DNA of 64,000 nt from Oscillospiraceae bacterium HV4-5-C5C (GCA_012034405.1 JAAVLZ010000011.1:48482-112481), one strand, 5' to 3'. Counted from the stretch's first letter, positions 37,093 through 46,599 are shown. Program-made: numbers and translations. The notes: generated by a model not told the origin, from the sequence alone.

Positions 37093-38565
37093 TCAGTTCT
37101 GAGGCCACAGCGTCTTAAAGCGGGCACAGGCGTCATCCCAGTCGGCGCAGTCCCGCGGCTCATAGAGTTTAAGGTCAAAAGACTGGCGCACTAATTGCCG
37201 GGCCTGCGCCAGATCCTTAAGCGCGCCGGTACTTATAAGCTGCACTAACATATTACCAATCGCAGTAGCTTCTGCCGGCCCGGCCCAGACCGGCAGACCG
37301 GTAGCGTTGGCGGTAAACTGCGACAGCAAGCCGTCTTTAGTCCCTCCGCCGACCACATGCAGTTTCCGGTAATGCTTGCGGCTGACTGTTTCAAGGCCCT
37401 CCTTGACAATCCGGTACTTGAGAGCCAGGCTTTCATATATGCAACGCACCACGGCTCCGGTGTCCGCCGGCACCGGCTGGCCGGTTTCACGGCAGCGCTG
37501 CCGGATGCGCTCCGGCAGATTGCCCGGGGTGGCAAAGAGCCGGTCATCCGGATCAATCAGAGATCGGAAGGGCGGCTTGACCAGAGCAGCCTCTTCCATA
37601 TCCGCGTAACTCAGTTGCTGCCCTTCTCTGATCCATTGCCGCCGGGTCTCCTGAATCAGCCAGAGTCCCATGATATTTTTAAGGAAGCGGATCCTGCCGT
37701 TGCAAGCGCCCTCATTTGTAAACATCAGCCGGCGGGAATCCTCATTGATAATCGGCCTGGCGGCCTCTATTCCCATCAAAGACCAGGTCCCTGAACTGAT
37801 ATAGATAAAATCCTCCCCCTCTGCCGGAACGGCTGCCACTGCGGACGCTGTGTCATGGCTGGCGGTTCGGATCAGCGGCCAGGCTGCCGGCAGATCCAGT
37901 TCCCGGCACAGGTCCCGGGTCAGCGGCGCGGCATAGCTCCCGGGCTGTTTGATGGCCGGGAACAGTTCCGGCAGGTTAAGGCGGCGGAACAGATCCCGGT
38001 TCCAATCCCGCGTCCTGGGATCAAGCAAGGCGGTGGTGGACGCAATGGTATATTCGCTGAAGCGCTCACCGGTCAAAAAGTAGGCAAACAGGTCCGGTAT
38101 CAGGAGCGCCGTTTCCGCCTGGTCCAGCAGCCCGGGCTGCCGGCGGCGGAGATAACATAACTGGTACAGCGTATTAAAATTCAGGAACTGCAGGCCGGTC
38201 TGCTCATAAAGCTCGGCATCCGGTATCAAACCGGCCAGTTCCTGTACCGCTCCGTCTGTCCTCTGATCACGGTAATGAACCGGCTGATCCAGCAAGCGGC
38301 CGTCCGCACCCAGTAAACCAAAATCAACCCCCCAGGTATCAATGCCCAGGCTGTCCAGGTTACCGGCCAGTCTGGCTTTGATCAGGCCCTGGCGGATTTC
38401 ATAAAACTGTCGTAAAAAATCCCAGTACAGTGTGGAGCCAAGCTTAACCGGATCATTGGCAAAGCGATGGATTTCCTCCAGGCTCAGCTTTTGACCGTCA
38501 AAGCGGCCCAGCATAGCCCGGCCGCTGGAGGCGCCAAAATCAAAGGCTAAAACGTTTTTACTCAT
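37093..38565 (-). CDS. rhaB: Rhamnulokinase
   Basis: RhaB phosphorylates L-rhamnulose to rhamnulose-1-phosphate. The 490-residue FGGY-type kinase begins with the nucleotide-binding AFDFGASSGRAMLG, has LGIDTWGVDFGLL and HDTASAVAAVP, and ends with the HVVGGGTKD-like LHVVGGGTKDGLL. It is the first gene of a rhaB-rhaA unit (152-base gap). The aldolase gene rhaD that should follow is not in this window. Confidence 0.95.
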   Translation of the reverse strand: MSKNVLAFDFGASSGRAMLGRFDGQKLSLEEIHRFANDPVKLGSTLYWDFLRQFYEIRQGLIKARLAGNLDSLGIDTWGVDFGLLGADGRLLDQPVHYRDQRTDGAVQELAGLIPDAELYEQTGLQFLNFNTLYQLCYLRRRQPGLLDQAETALLIPDLFAYFLTGERFSEYTIASTTALLDPRTRDWNRDLFRRLNLPELFPAIKQPGSYAAPLTRDLCRELDLPAAWPLIRTASHDTASAVAAVPAEGEDFIYISSGTWSLMGIEAARPIINEDSRRLMFTNEGACNGRIRFLKNIMGLWLIQETRRQWIREGQQLSYADMEEAALVKPPFRSLIDPDDRLFATPGNLPERIRQRCRETGQPVPADTGAVVRCIYESLALKYRIVKEGLETVSRKHYRKLHVVGGGTKDGLLSQFTANATGLPVWAGPAEATAIGNMLVQLISTGALKDLAQARQLVRQSFDLKLYEPRDCADWDDACARFKTLWPQN

Positions 38566-38732
38566 GCTGCTGTTTGCCTGCCTTTCAAATTAAGTCAAAA
38601 TGATCGTTTCAGTTATCGGTTGCTTCTTCTGCATAGTAGCATAAATCCGCCAAAAATCATTCGATTTTAATGTCAATAACATCCGGAATATGACCATGAC
38701 CGCGGTAAGCACCCACTAAAAGCTTGGCGCCA

Positions 38733-38762
38733 TTGTCGGAGCTGAAGCCCGCGCGCTATAAT
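38733..38762 (+). promoter_or_regulatory. Promoter of the COG2509 flavoprotein gene
   Basis: TTGTCG (38733-38738), an 18-base spacer and TATAAT (38757-38762) lie 33 bases before the ATG. Confidence 0.5.
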
Positions 38763-38795
38763 AGTTCTGCTATGCTCAACAGAGGGGGAGTCAAG

Positions 38796-40187
38796 ATGGA
38801 ATGCTTTGATGTGGCCGTGATCGGCGGTGGACCGGCGGGTATCTTTACCTGCTATGAACTGGCAAAAGCCAAGCCTGCTTTGAAAGTGGTACTGCTGGAG
38901 CACGGTTCTCCGATCGGAGACCGCTCCTGTCCGATTATCAAGGGACAGGTACCCCGTTGCATCAATTGCCCGACCTGCAGTATCATGCGCGGTTTTGGCG
39001 GCGCCGGCGCGTTTTCAGACGGTAAATTTAACTTCACGGCGGAATTCGGGGGCTGGCTGAGTGATTACTTGCCAGACCGGGAAATTCTGCAGTTAATTGA
39101 GTATGTCGATCAGGTCAACCAGAGCTTTGGCGCGGACAGTCCGACCTTTTCTACCGGAACGCCTGAGGCAGACCAGATCAGACGGCAAGCCCTGGCACTT
39201 GATCTGCACCTGTTAAACGCGCGCTGCAAGCATCTGGGAACGGATAAAAATCGTGACATGCTGATCCGTCAGTATCACTGGCTGGATCAGCATATCGATC
39301 TGCGTTGTCAGACCCAGGTTGAAGAGATTGAACCATTAGCTGACGGCCGTTACCGCCTGGGCTGCAGCAACGGAGAACTGGAGACGCGCTACCTGGTGGC
39401 GGCGCCGGGCCGGGCCGGAGCGGAATGGTTCAGCAACCAGTGCAAACGGTTAAACTTGCCGCTGACCAACAATCAGGTTGATCTGGGCGTCAGAGTTGAA
39501 CTGCCGGCAATCGTTTTCCAGTCCATTACCGACGCCGTGTATGAAGCTAAAATCAAGTACCGAACCAAAGCATACGGCGATGTGGTCCGGACCTTTTGTA
39601 TGAATCCGCGCGGCTATGTGGTAACAGAAAACACGGATGGCATCATCACCGTCAACGGCCACAGTTATGAGGATCCTGAACTGCAAAGCCAGAACACCAA
39701 CTATGCGCTGCTGGTCTCCAATCGCTTTACTTCGCCGTTCCAGGAGCCTTACCGCTACGGCAAGCACATTGCGGAGCTGTCCAATATGCTGGGCGGCGGC
39801 GTTATGGTCCAGCGGCTGGGCGATCTGGTGGAAGGCCGGCGCAGTAACGAGCACCGGCTGGAGGGCAGTTTTGTCAAGCCGACGCTGGCTGCCACCCCGG
39901 GCGATCTGAGTCTGGTCCTGCCTAAGCGCCATCTGGACAATATTGTGGAGATGCTCTATCAGCTGGATAAGCTGGCGCCGGGAACAGCTAATTCAGACAC
40001 GCTGTTATATGGAGTGGAAGTTAAGTTTTACAGCTACAGAATTCAACTCACCCAAGAGCTTGAAACCCCGCTCACCGGCTTTTTTGCCATCGGTGACGGC
40101 GCGGGAATCACACGCGGCCTGTCTCAGGCCAGCGCCTCCGGCGTAGTAGCCGCCCGCGCGATATTGCGGCGGTTAAGCCAGGCCTGA
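38796..40187 (+). CDS. FAD-dependent oxidoreductase, COG2509 type
   Basis: This protein of about 463 residues starts with a dinucleotide-binding motif (DVAVIGGGPAGIFTCYEL) and has the COG2509 feature CINCPTCSIMRGFGGAGAFSDGK (about residues 50-72, with a CxxC pair), then GRAGAEWF and the C-terminal FAD-closing AIGDGAGITRGLSQASASG. Members are uncharacterised dehydrogenases common in anaerobes. The ATG at 38796 follows AGAGGGGGA; an in-frame ATG 24 bases upstream (38772) has no such site. It is followed on the same strand by a ferritin-like gene, so a role in redox or oxygen defence is possible. Confidence 0.85.
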   Translation: MECFDVAVIGGGPAGIFTCYELAKAKPALKVVLLEHGSPIGDRSCPIIKGQVPRCINCPTCSIMRGFGGAGAFSDGKFNFTAEFGGWLSDYLPDREILQLIEYVDQVNQSFGADSPTFSTGTPEADQIRRQALALDLHLLNARCKHLGTDKNRDMLIRQYHWLDQHIDLRCQTQVEEIEPLADGRYRLGCSNGELETRYLVAAPGRAGAEWFSNQCKRLNLPLTNNQVDLGVRVELPAIVFQSITDAVYEAKIKYRTKAYGDVVRTFCMNPRGYVVTENTDGIITVNGHSYEDPELQSQNTNYALLVSNRFTSPFQEPYRYGKHIAELSNMLGGGVMVQRLGDLVEGRRSNEHRLEGSFVKPTLAATPGDLSLVLPKRHLDNIVEMLYQLDKLAPGTANSDTLLYGVEVKFYSYRIQLTQELETPLTGFFAIGDGAGITRGLSQASASGVVAARAILRRLSQA

Positions 40188-40343
40188 GCGAGAAGCCGGT
40201 ACAAACCGGTTTAAACAGGAAACACAAGCGCCGGACAAGGAGGCCTGAGATTGCTAAACTTAAGTAAGCAAAAGGCAGACAACGCGCAGCCGGGTCCCGG
40301 GCAACAGCTCCGGCCGCCGCGGCCAGACCTAAGGAGGCTTTGT

Positions 40344-40850
40344 ATGAATACCTATGAATTAGCCATTAAGCTTGAAAATGACGCCGCTGATTTTTATAAA
40401 CAGCAGGCAGAGGCCAATAAAGGACTCAGTACGGAAAAGCTCTTCCGGGAACTGGCGGAAGTGGAAAACAAGCACGCCGCCACCATCCGGCAGTTTATTG
40501 ATCAGCACACACTGAAGCTGGACCTGGGTCTGGCAGAAGCCTATGAGGCTTCCGCCATTTATACCGAGGCCAATGATTTTGTCAGTGACGTGCGTGATGT
40601 ACCCTCCACGCGTGAGATCTACCGCCAGGCTCAGGCGCTGGAACAAAAGAGCATAGACCTGTACCAGGACCTGCTGCAGCAAGCTGAAGCCCGGGGTCCG
40701 GAAGCGGCGGAGGCTGATCTGCGGCTGCTGAAGTGGCTGATCAGCCAGGAGGAGGCTCATGAGCTGCTGTTTAAGAATCTGGCGGAACTGCTGGATCGCA
40801 GTGAGGAGCATGTAGAGGCCGCTGAGTTTGCCAATCCGCCGGAGTATTAA
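40344..40850 (+). CDS. Ferritin-like / rubrerythrin-type diiron protein without rubredoxin domain
   Basis: This four-helix protein of about 168 residues has two diiron half-sites: KLENDAADFY and ELAEVENKH in the first pair, EQKSIDLYQDL and ISQEEAHELLF in the second. No CxxC rubredoxin module is present, so it is an erythrin-like domain; peroxide reduction or iron handling is inferred. The ATG at 40344 follows AAGGAGG (40331-40337). A second AAGGAGG (40238-40244) precedes an in-frame TTG at 40251 that would add 31 proline/arginine-rich residues. It is downstream of the COG2509 gene (156-base gap). Confidence 0.82.
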   Translation: MNTYELAIKLENDAADFYKQQAEANKGLSTEKLFRELAEVENKHAATIRQFIDQHTLKLDLGLAEAYEASAIYTEANDFVSDVRDVPSTREIYRQAQALEQKSIDLYQDLLQQAEARGPEAAEADLRLLKWLISQEEAHELLFKNLAELLDRSEEHVEAAEFANPPEY

Positions 40851-40901
40851 GCAGCGGCCAAGGCCGGGCCGTCAAGGCGCCGGCCTTAGTCTGATCCACA
40901 G

Positions 40902-42305
40902 CTAACTTCGCCTGACCGCCGGTACTGACTGAGCGGTTTCAGCCGAGACCGGGCCGGTCAGAACCGCCCGGTCTCGGTTTTCCTTCAGGCGCAGGAGCGC
41001 CGGTTCATCCAGCGCCGCCCAGGATCGCCCGCTGCGGCTTTGCTCCCGCAGTAGTTCTTGTACGCTCAGTGGTTTGGTATGAGGAATGGGTTTCCATTTT
41101 ACTTTGGTGACCAGGGCGACGGCCACTGAAATTCTGCCAATAATCATAAAAGACTGGAACGTAGCACAGTACAGGAGTTTGCGCTGCCAGCTTAAGGGGC
41201 CGAGCCGTTCTCTTTCTATATAAAATACATAGACCGCAGACAAAAAGGCACCGGCCCAGTCTCCCAGCCAAAACAGCAGCCAGGACTGCAGCACCGCTAC
41301 CAGGCCCCGGCCTTGCTGAAAATACAGGAAAGCACAAAGCGCCAGTAAAAAGCGCAGCAGCCTGGTGCTCATCCCTACCAGATCATAAGGGAACAGCGTT
41401 GTGAGCATATCATAGGCCGTAAAACTGCGCTCCCTGAAGGTGCAGACCAGCAGCTTGCCGCTCATTTGGGCAAAGGACTGCAGATGCCCTTTGCTCCAGC
41501 GGATCCGCTGCCGCAGCGCGATTTTTAATGTCTCCGGCTGCTCGTCATAAAAAATGGCCGCGTCATTATAGCTGATGCGGTAGCCACGCAGGACCGCGTC
41601 AGCAGAAAAGGCCCTGTCCTCAGTCAAAGAGGTATAGTTCCAGCCCTCCGCCACCACTTCATTGGCAAAAAGATAGCCGGTGCCCTGGACTCTGGCGGAC
41701 AGCCGCAGCACGCTGCGGGGGCGGTTTTCAGTCCGGACGGTTCTCAGCCAGTGCAAAGCGTAAGAAGCTGCCAGCCAGCTGCGGTCCAGATTTTTGGTAG
41801 CCCGGTAGGAAATGACAATTTTTTCACCCGCGTCAAAGGCCTCATTCATCCGTGAAACAAAGTCCGGCGCCAGCAGATTATCCGCGTCAAAAATCATATA
41901 GGCGTCAAACGCGGCGTAGCCATAGTCCCGGTTAATGCATTTAAACAAATACTGCAGGGCAAACCCTTTGGTACAGTGCAGCCGGTCGCGGCGTTCATAG
42001 CATACCGCGCCATGCCGCCGGGCCTCCGCCGCGGTATCATCCGTACAATTATCCGCTACCACAAAGACCGCCAGTTTCGCCTGGGGATAATCCTGCGCAG
42101 CAATGCTGTCCAGAAGATTGGCAATCACCGCCGCTTCATTGCGCGCCGCGATGACAATAGCATATTTATGCTGCTCGCGGCAGGGGGGGAAATGCCGGGT
42201 GTATCTGGCGCCCAGCAACACAAAAACCAGGCGGTACGCATACAGCAACATAAAAACCAGGCTTATTGTACTTAAGGCATGCTCTGCCAGTTCTATATGA
42301 TCCAT
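40902..42305 (-). CDS. Membrane glycosyltransferase, family 2 (processive-like)
   Basis: This protein of about 467 residues has one N-terminal helix (about 15-33), a cytoplasmic GT2 domain with YAIVIAARNE, VADNCTDDT and the DxD motif in MIFDADN, a later TED (SLTEDRAFS), and QRIRWSKGH, the QxxRW-type motif of processive enzymes. Three or four helices follow (about 320-420). It likely builds or exports a surface polysaccharide or glycolipid from a nucleotide sugar. Start chosen at 42305 after AGGTGA; in-frame upstream codons to 42413 lack support. No neighbouring polysaccharide genes are present. Confidence 0.83.
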   Translation of the reverse strand: MDHIELAEHALSTISLVFMLLYAYRLVFVLLGARYTRHFPPCREQHKYAIVIAARNEAAVIANLLDSIAAQDYPQAKLAVFVVADNCTDDTAAEARRHGAVCYERRDRLHCTKGFALQYLFKCINRDYGYAAFDAYMIFDADNLLAPDFVSRMNEAFDAGEKIVISYRATKNLDRSWLAASYALHWLRTVRTENRPRSVLRLSARVQGTGYLFANEVVAEGWNYTSLTEDRAFSADAVLRGYRISYNDAAIFYDEQPETLKIALRQRIRWSKGHLQSFAQMSGKLLVCTFRERSFTAYDMLTTLFPYDLVGMSTRLLRFLLALCAFLYFQQGRGLVAVLQSWLLFWLGDWAGAFLSAVYVFYIERERLGPLSWQRKLLYCATFQSFMIIGRISVAVALVTKVKWKPIPHTKPLSVQELLREQSRSGRSWAALDEPALLRLKENRDRAVLTGPVSAETAQSVPAVRRS

Positions 42306-42662
42306 TTGTCTGCAGTCACCTGTCATCTCTTTATGTTTGCGGCCACTACAAGCAGCAGCTGTCCAAATCCTCATTTTAACCCTGTACGGCAGCGGCAGGC
42401 AAGCTGCTTCCATCCCCGGAGAAGGAAGCGCAGCAGTAAGGCGTTAAGGGGCAGCCTGACCATCATCATCATAGCGCGGCCACGGCAATGGTTTATTAAG
42501 ATGCCTTAAAATCTTTGGCAAGGCGCGGCCCGGACTGGAGCTGAAAGTGTTAACTTTTTTAATCGTGCATTTTCTATCGTTTGATGTGATAAAATACATC
42601 CCAGCGGCAAGATCTGACCGCCCGCAGCAACAGCCTATAATTTAATAAAGAAAGGACAGCCT
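42306..42662. other. Intergenic region upstream of the hydrogenase operon
   Basis: The region has no credible gene. Its right end is AT-rich and holds TGTGATAAAAT (42585-42595), a plausible extended -10 for hydC. It is flanked by a 5-bp inverted repeat (GATGT 42583-42587, ACATC 42596-42600). TGTTAAC followed by a T run and TTAA (42548-42562) faintly resembles a Rex site. Confidence 0.4.
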
Positions 42663-43223
42663 ATGCACGACACACCCAGAACACCTGTACCCCAAAACGG
42701 TCCAGAAGCTGATCTTTATCGGCAATTGATCGAGTATATTAAAACAAAAGAGCCTAAAGAATCGTCGCTCATAGATGTCATGCATTTCACCCAGGACCTT
42801 TTTGGCTATGTGCCTAAAACCGCCCAGTTGCTGATCGGTGAAATGCTGAACATCCATACGACCAAAGTTTACGGCGTACTGACGTTTTACAATTACTTTA
42901 CCGAAGTGCCCAAGGGACGCTACGCAATCAGTGTCTGCCTTGGTACCGCCTGCTACGTAAAAGGCGGGGCCGAAGTTTTAGCCGCGTTCAGCAAGGAGCT
43001 GGGCATCAAGCCTGGCGACACCACCGCCGACCGTCTGTTCTCTATTGTTCAGACCCGCTGTCTGGGAGACTGTTCCAATGCGCCCATTGTCATGATCAAT
43101 GATGACCTGCTGCCCAAAGTAACGGTCAAACAAGTTCCCGGTATTATTGCCCGCTATCGCAAGCTGGCTCAGGACTGCGGCCAGGCCGCGGCACCAGCCG
43201 GAAAGGAGGCGGTAAGCTCATGA
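42663..43223 (+). CDS. hydC: NAD-linked [FeFe]-hydrogenase, NuoE-like subunit
   Basis: This 186-residue thioredoxin-fold [2Fe-2S] protein of the NuoE/HydC family has four ligands in VCLGTACYVKG and RCLGDCSN. It passes electrons between HydB and HydA in the trimeric hydrogenase, which in Thermotoga and acetogens couples NADH and reduced ferredoxin to hydrogen (electron confurcation/bifurcation). The ATG follows AAAGGA. Its stop overlaps the hydB start (ATGA), so the subunits are co-translated. Confidence 0.94.
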   Translation: MHDTPRTPVPQNGPEADLYRQLIEYIKTKEPKESSLIDVMHFTQDLFGYVPKTAQLLIGEMLNIHTTKVYGVLTFYNYFTEVPKGRYAISVCLGTACYVKGGAEVLAAFSKELGIKPGDTTADRLFSIVQTRCLGDCSNAPIVMINDDLLPKVTVKQVPGIIARYRKLAQDCGQAAAPAGKEAVSS

Positions 43224-44854
43224 GCGAAACAACGATCACCCAGGCGGAGGTCCGCCCCCTGACGCTGGCAGAAAACCCCTTTACCGCATTGCGGGAGTGG
43301 GCGGCGCAGCACCGGCCGGTACTGGATCAGAGGCTGGCCAGGCGGACGGACGTGGTGCCGGACGGCCGCTACTATAAACTCAGCGGTCCATTTTACAGCC
43401 GCCAGACCCGTATCGTCCTGCGTAATTGTGAGATCACTGATCCCCTGCAGATCGCGGATTACATCGCGCTGGACGGCTATGAAGCCCTGGCCCGTACCCT
43501 GGAGCAGATGGCCAGTCAGAGCCAGATGGTAGCGGATATGCGGGCAGCCAACCTGCGCGGCCGCGGCGGCGCGGGATTCAACACCGGACGCAAATGGGCG
43601 GAAGCGCTGAAGCATGACGCCAGGCACAAATATGTCATCTGTAACGCGGATGAAGGCGACCCCGGTGCCTATATGGACCGCAGTCTGCTGGAAAACGATC
43701 CCCACGCGGTGCTGGAGGGCATGGCGCTGGCCGGCTACGCGATCGGCGCCGATCATGGTTTTATCTACGTGCGGGCGGAATACCCCACCGCCGTCAAACG
43801 CCTGAAAATCGCCATAGCTCAGGCAGAAGCCTGCGGTCTGCTGGGTGAACATATCCTGGGCAGTGACTTCAGTTTTAAAATCGAGCTCCGTTTAGGAGCC
43901 GGCGCTTTTGTCTGCGGCGAAGGCACCGCGCTTATGGAATCGATTGAAGGCCGCCGGGGCATGCCGCGGGTCAAGGAATACCGCACCGCTGAAAAAGGTC
44001 TGTTTGGCTATCCCACGGTCATCAATAACGTTGAAACCCTGGGCAACGTCCATTGGATCTATCTGAATGGCTGGCAATGGTTTCACGACATCGGAACGGA
44101 AGACAGCTCCGGCACCAAAGTGTTTGCGCTGGTAGGCAAGATTCAAAACGCGGGTCTGGTTGAGGTTCCCATGGGCACCACCCTGCGGGAAATCGTCTAT
44201 GATATCGGTGGCGGCGTCCGGGAAGGCGGCCAGCTGAAAGCCGTCCAGACCGGCGGTCCGTCCGGCGGCTGCATCCCCGCGGACATGATTGATATCCCGG
44301 TGGACTTTGGCAGTCTGGCCCGGGTCGGTTCCATCATGGGGTCAGGCGGCATGGTCATCCTGGATGATACCGACTGCATGGTGGATATAGCCCGTTTCTT
44401 TATGGAATTTACGGTTGACGAATCCTGCGGTAAATGCACGCCCTGCCGGGTCGGCAACAAACGGGTTCTGGAGATTCTGAACCGCATCACCAAAGGCCAG
44501 GGCAGTCTGCAGGATCTGAGCTATCTCGAGGAGCTTTGCGAAGTCATCCGCGACACCTCCTTATGCGGCCTGGGCCAGGCGGCGCCGAATCCCGTCCTTT
44601 CAACGTTGCAGTATTTCCGTGCCGAATACCTGGAGCACATTGAACATAAGCACTGCCCGGCCGGGGTCTGCCGCAGCCTGCTGAATTACGAGATCACCGA
44701 TGCCTGTGTCGGCTGCGGTCTTTGCACCCGCAAGTGCCCGACCGGCTGCATCAGCGGAGAAAAAAAGCAGCAGCATCACATTGATCAAAGCCACTGCGTC
44801 AAGTGCGGCACCTGCATTCAGGTCTGCCCCGTACATGCCATAGAACGACACTAG
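43220..44854 (+). CDS. hydB: NAD-linked [FeFe]-hydrogenase, NuoF-like flavoprotein subunit
   Basis: This 544-residue NuoF-like protein has the FMN site RGRGGAGFNTGRKW (about 113-126), NADEGDPGAYMDRS, the NADH-binding GAGAFVCGEGTALMESIEG, and the [4Fe-4S] motif ESCGKCTPCR. A C-terminal ferredoxin domain has two [4Fe-4S] motifs (CVGCGLCTRKCP and CVKCGTCIQVCP). The first 80 residues contain no cluster of cysteines, so the N-terminal thioredoxin-like [2Fe-2S] domain found in many HydB proteins is absent or degenerate; related proteins are often near 600 residues. It is the NAD(H)-reacting subunit. Confidence 0.94.
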   Translation: MSETTITQAEVRPLTLAENPFTALREWAAQHRPVLDQRLARRTDVVPDGRYYKLSGPFYSRQTRIVLRNCEITDPLQIADYIALDGYEALARTLEQMASQSQMVADMRAANLRGRGGAGFNTGRKWAEALKHDARHKYVICNADEGDPGAYMDRSLLENDPHAVLEGMALAGYAIGADHGFIYVRAEYPTAVKRLKIAIAQAEACGLLGEHILGSDFSFKIELRLGAGAFVCGEGTALMESIEGRRGMPRVKEYRTAEKGLFGYPTVINNVETLGNVHWIYLNGWQWFHDIGTEDSSGTKVFALVGKIQNAGLVEVPMGTTLREIVYDIGGGVREGGQLKAVQTGGPSGGCIPADMIDIPVDFGSLARVGSIMGSGGMVILDDTDCMVDIARFFMEFTVDESCGKCTPCRVGNKRVLEILNRITKGQGSLQDLSYLEELCEVIRDTSLCGLGQAAPNPVLSTLQYFRAEYLEHIEHKHCPAGVCRSLLNYEITDACVGCGLCTRKCPTGCISGEKKQQHHIDQSHCVKCGTCIQVCPVHAIERH

Positions 44855-44865
44855 GAGGATCCTGC

Positions 44866-46599
44866 ATGATTAACCTCAAAATCAATAATAAGCCGGTCAG
44901 TGTGCCTGAGGGCAGCACGATCCTGGAAGCTGCCAGCCAGCTGAATATTCATATCCCGACCCTCTGTCATCTGGATATGCACAACATGCGCTTTGTGAAT
45001 CAGGTGTCTTCCTGCCGGGTCTGCATGGTAGAGCAGGTGGGCCGGGATAAAATGCTGGCGGCCTGCTCCACCAAAGTCTGGGAAGGCCTTGAAGTGAGAA
45101 CCGACACGCTCAAGGTTTTGCGGGCCCGGCGCACAAACATTGAGCTATTGCTGTCCAATCACCCCGCGGACTGCCTGGTCTGTGAAAAAAACGGGGATTG
45201 TGAGCTGCAAAGCCTGGCGGCCCAGACCGGCATCCGCAGCATCCGCTATCCGGGGCAACGCTCCCACCACGACAAAGACAGCTCCAGTCTGTCTCTGATC
45301 CGCAACCCGGACAAGTGCATCCTCTGCAAGCGCTGTGAAACCATGTGCAATGACGTCCAGACTGTCGGCGCGCTCACGGATATCGGCCGCGGCTTTAACA
45401 CCGTAGTCGGCACCCTGTTTGATATGCCCATGTTTGAGACTACCTGCACGTTTTGCGGTCAGTGTCTGGCCGTCTGCCCTACCGCCGCTCTGACCGAGGT
45501 CGATAATACCGGCAAGGTATGGGAGGCTCTGGCCAGTCATAAAACCGTGGTGGTCCAGACCGCGCCTGCCGTCCGGGTGGCTTTGGGAGAAATGTTCGGC
45601 CTGAAAGCCGGTACGGACGTGACCGGAAAAATGGTCAGCGCGCTTAAAGCGATGGGCTTTGACCGGGTTTATGATACAAACTTTGCCGCGGATGTCACCA
45701 TCATGGAAGAAGCGTCCGAGATGGTTGACCGCATCAAAAACGGCGGCCGGCTGCCCATACTGACTTCATGCTGCCCCGGCTGGGTCAAATTCTTGGAGCA
45801 TCAATTCGGGGATATGCTGGATATCCCTTCGACCGCCAAATCGCCGCATGAGATCTTCGGCTCTCTGGCCAAAACCTATCTGGCCCAAAAGATGGAGCTG
45901 GATCCCCAAAATATGGTGGTGGTCTCCGTCATGCCCTGCGTTGCTAAAAAATACGAATCCGCCAGACCGGAATTAAGCCAGGATGGTTTGTCTGATGTGG
46001 ATATTGTCATCACCACCCGGGAGCTGGGCAATATGATCCAGGATCTGGGACTGGATTTTGCCAGTCTGGCGGACTCGGATTTTGACAGTCTGATGGGTGA
46101 AGCCTCCGGTGCCGGTGATATTTTTGGCGCCAGCGGCGGTGTCATTGAGGCAGCTTTGCGCACCGCTTACGTCTGGCTGACCGGGCACGAACTGAAAGAG
46201 CTGGATTTCTACGCGTTGCGGGGGCTGTCAGGCATTAAGGAAGCCACAGTCGATCTGGATGGTAAAGCAATCCGCATTGCCTGCGCCAACGGCCTGGGCA
46301 ACGCCCGGGAGCTTCTGAGACGCATCCGCCAAGGCGAAGCCGATTACACGGCAATAGAGATCATGGCTTGTCCGGGCGGCTGTATTGCCGGCGGTGGTCA
46401 GCCGTATACGCACGGGGATGAGCAGATCGTGCAGGCTCGTATGCAAAGCATTTATGAACGGGACCGCGGTAAACAGATCCGGCAGTCCCATAAAAATCCG
46501 GAAGTTATCAAACTATATGAGGACTTTCTGGGGAAGCCCGGCGGAGCGAAGGCTCACGCGCTGCTGCACACTCACTATGTGTGGCGGCAGAAAATGTAA
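44866..46599 (+). CDS. hydA: [FeFe]-hydrogenase catalytic subunit
   Basis: HydA makes or oxidises H2 at the H-cluster. The ATG at 44866 follows AGGAGG; the 577-residue product is the M3-type. Domains in order: [2Fe-2S] (Cys 34, 50, 53, 67), His-Cys3 [4Fe-4S] (His99, Cys103, 106, 112), two ferredoxin [4Fe-4S] motifs (151-161 and 194-204), then the H-cluster motifs TSCCPGW (300-306), MPCVAKK (356-362) and MACPGGCIAGGGQP (500-513). The small-subunit-like tail ends HALLHTHYVW. All catalytic cysteines are present. It lies 11 bases after hydB; a strong terminator follows. Maturases HydEFG are not in the window. Confidence 0.97.
   Translation: MINLKINNKPVSVPEGSTILEAASQLNIHIPTLCHLDMHNMRFVNQVSSCRVCMVEQVGRDKMLAACSTKVWEGLEVRTDTLKVLRARRTNIELLLSNHPADCLVCEKNGDCELQSLAAQTGIRSIRYPGQRSHHDKDSSSLSLIRNPDKCILCKRCETMCNDVQTVGALTDIGRGFNTVVGTLFDMPMFETTCTFCGQCLAVCPTAALTEVDNTGKVWEALASHKTVVVQTAPAVRVALGEMFGLKAGTDVTGKMVSALKAMGFDRVYDTNFAADVTIMEEASEMVDRIKNGGRLPILTSCCPGWVKFLEHQFGDMLDIPSTAKSPHEIFGSLAKTYLAQKMELDPQNMVVVSVMPCVAKKYESARPELSQDGLSDVDIVITTRELGNMIQDLGLDFASLADSDFDSLMGEASGAGDIFGASGGVIEAALRTAYVWLTGHELKELDFYALRGLSGIKEATVDLDGKAIRIACANGLGNARELLRRIRQGEADYTAIEIMACPGGCIAGGGQPYTHGDEQIVQARMQSIYERDRGKQIRQSHKNPEVIKLYEDFLGKPGGAKAHALLHTHYVWRQKM

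Noticed and set aside
42548..42562. Rex-like site (TGTTAAC, T run, TTAA) upstream of hydC
   Set aside because: Rex control of NAD-linked hydrogenases would make sense, but the half-site spacing is off by one and the right half matches poorly, so it is not called as a site.
44803..44865. Upstream extension of hydA
   Set aside because: It would overlap the conserved end of hydB; the ATG at 44866 has AGGAGG and the normal HydA N-terminus.
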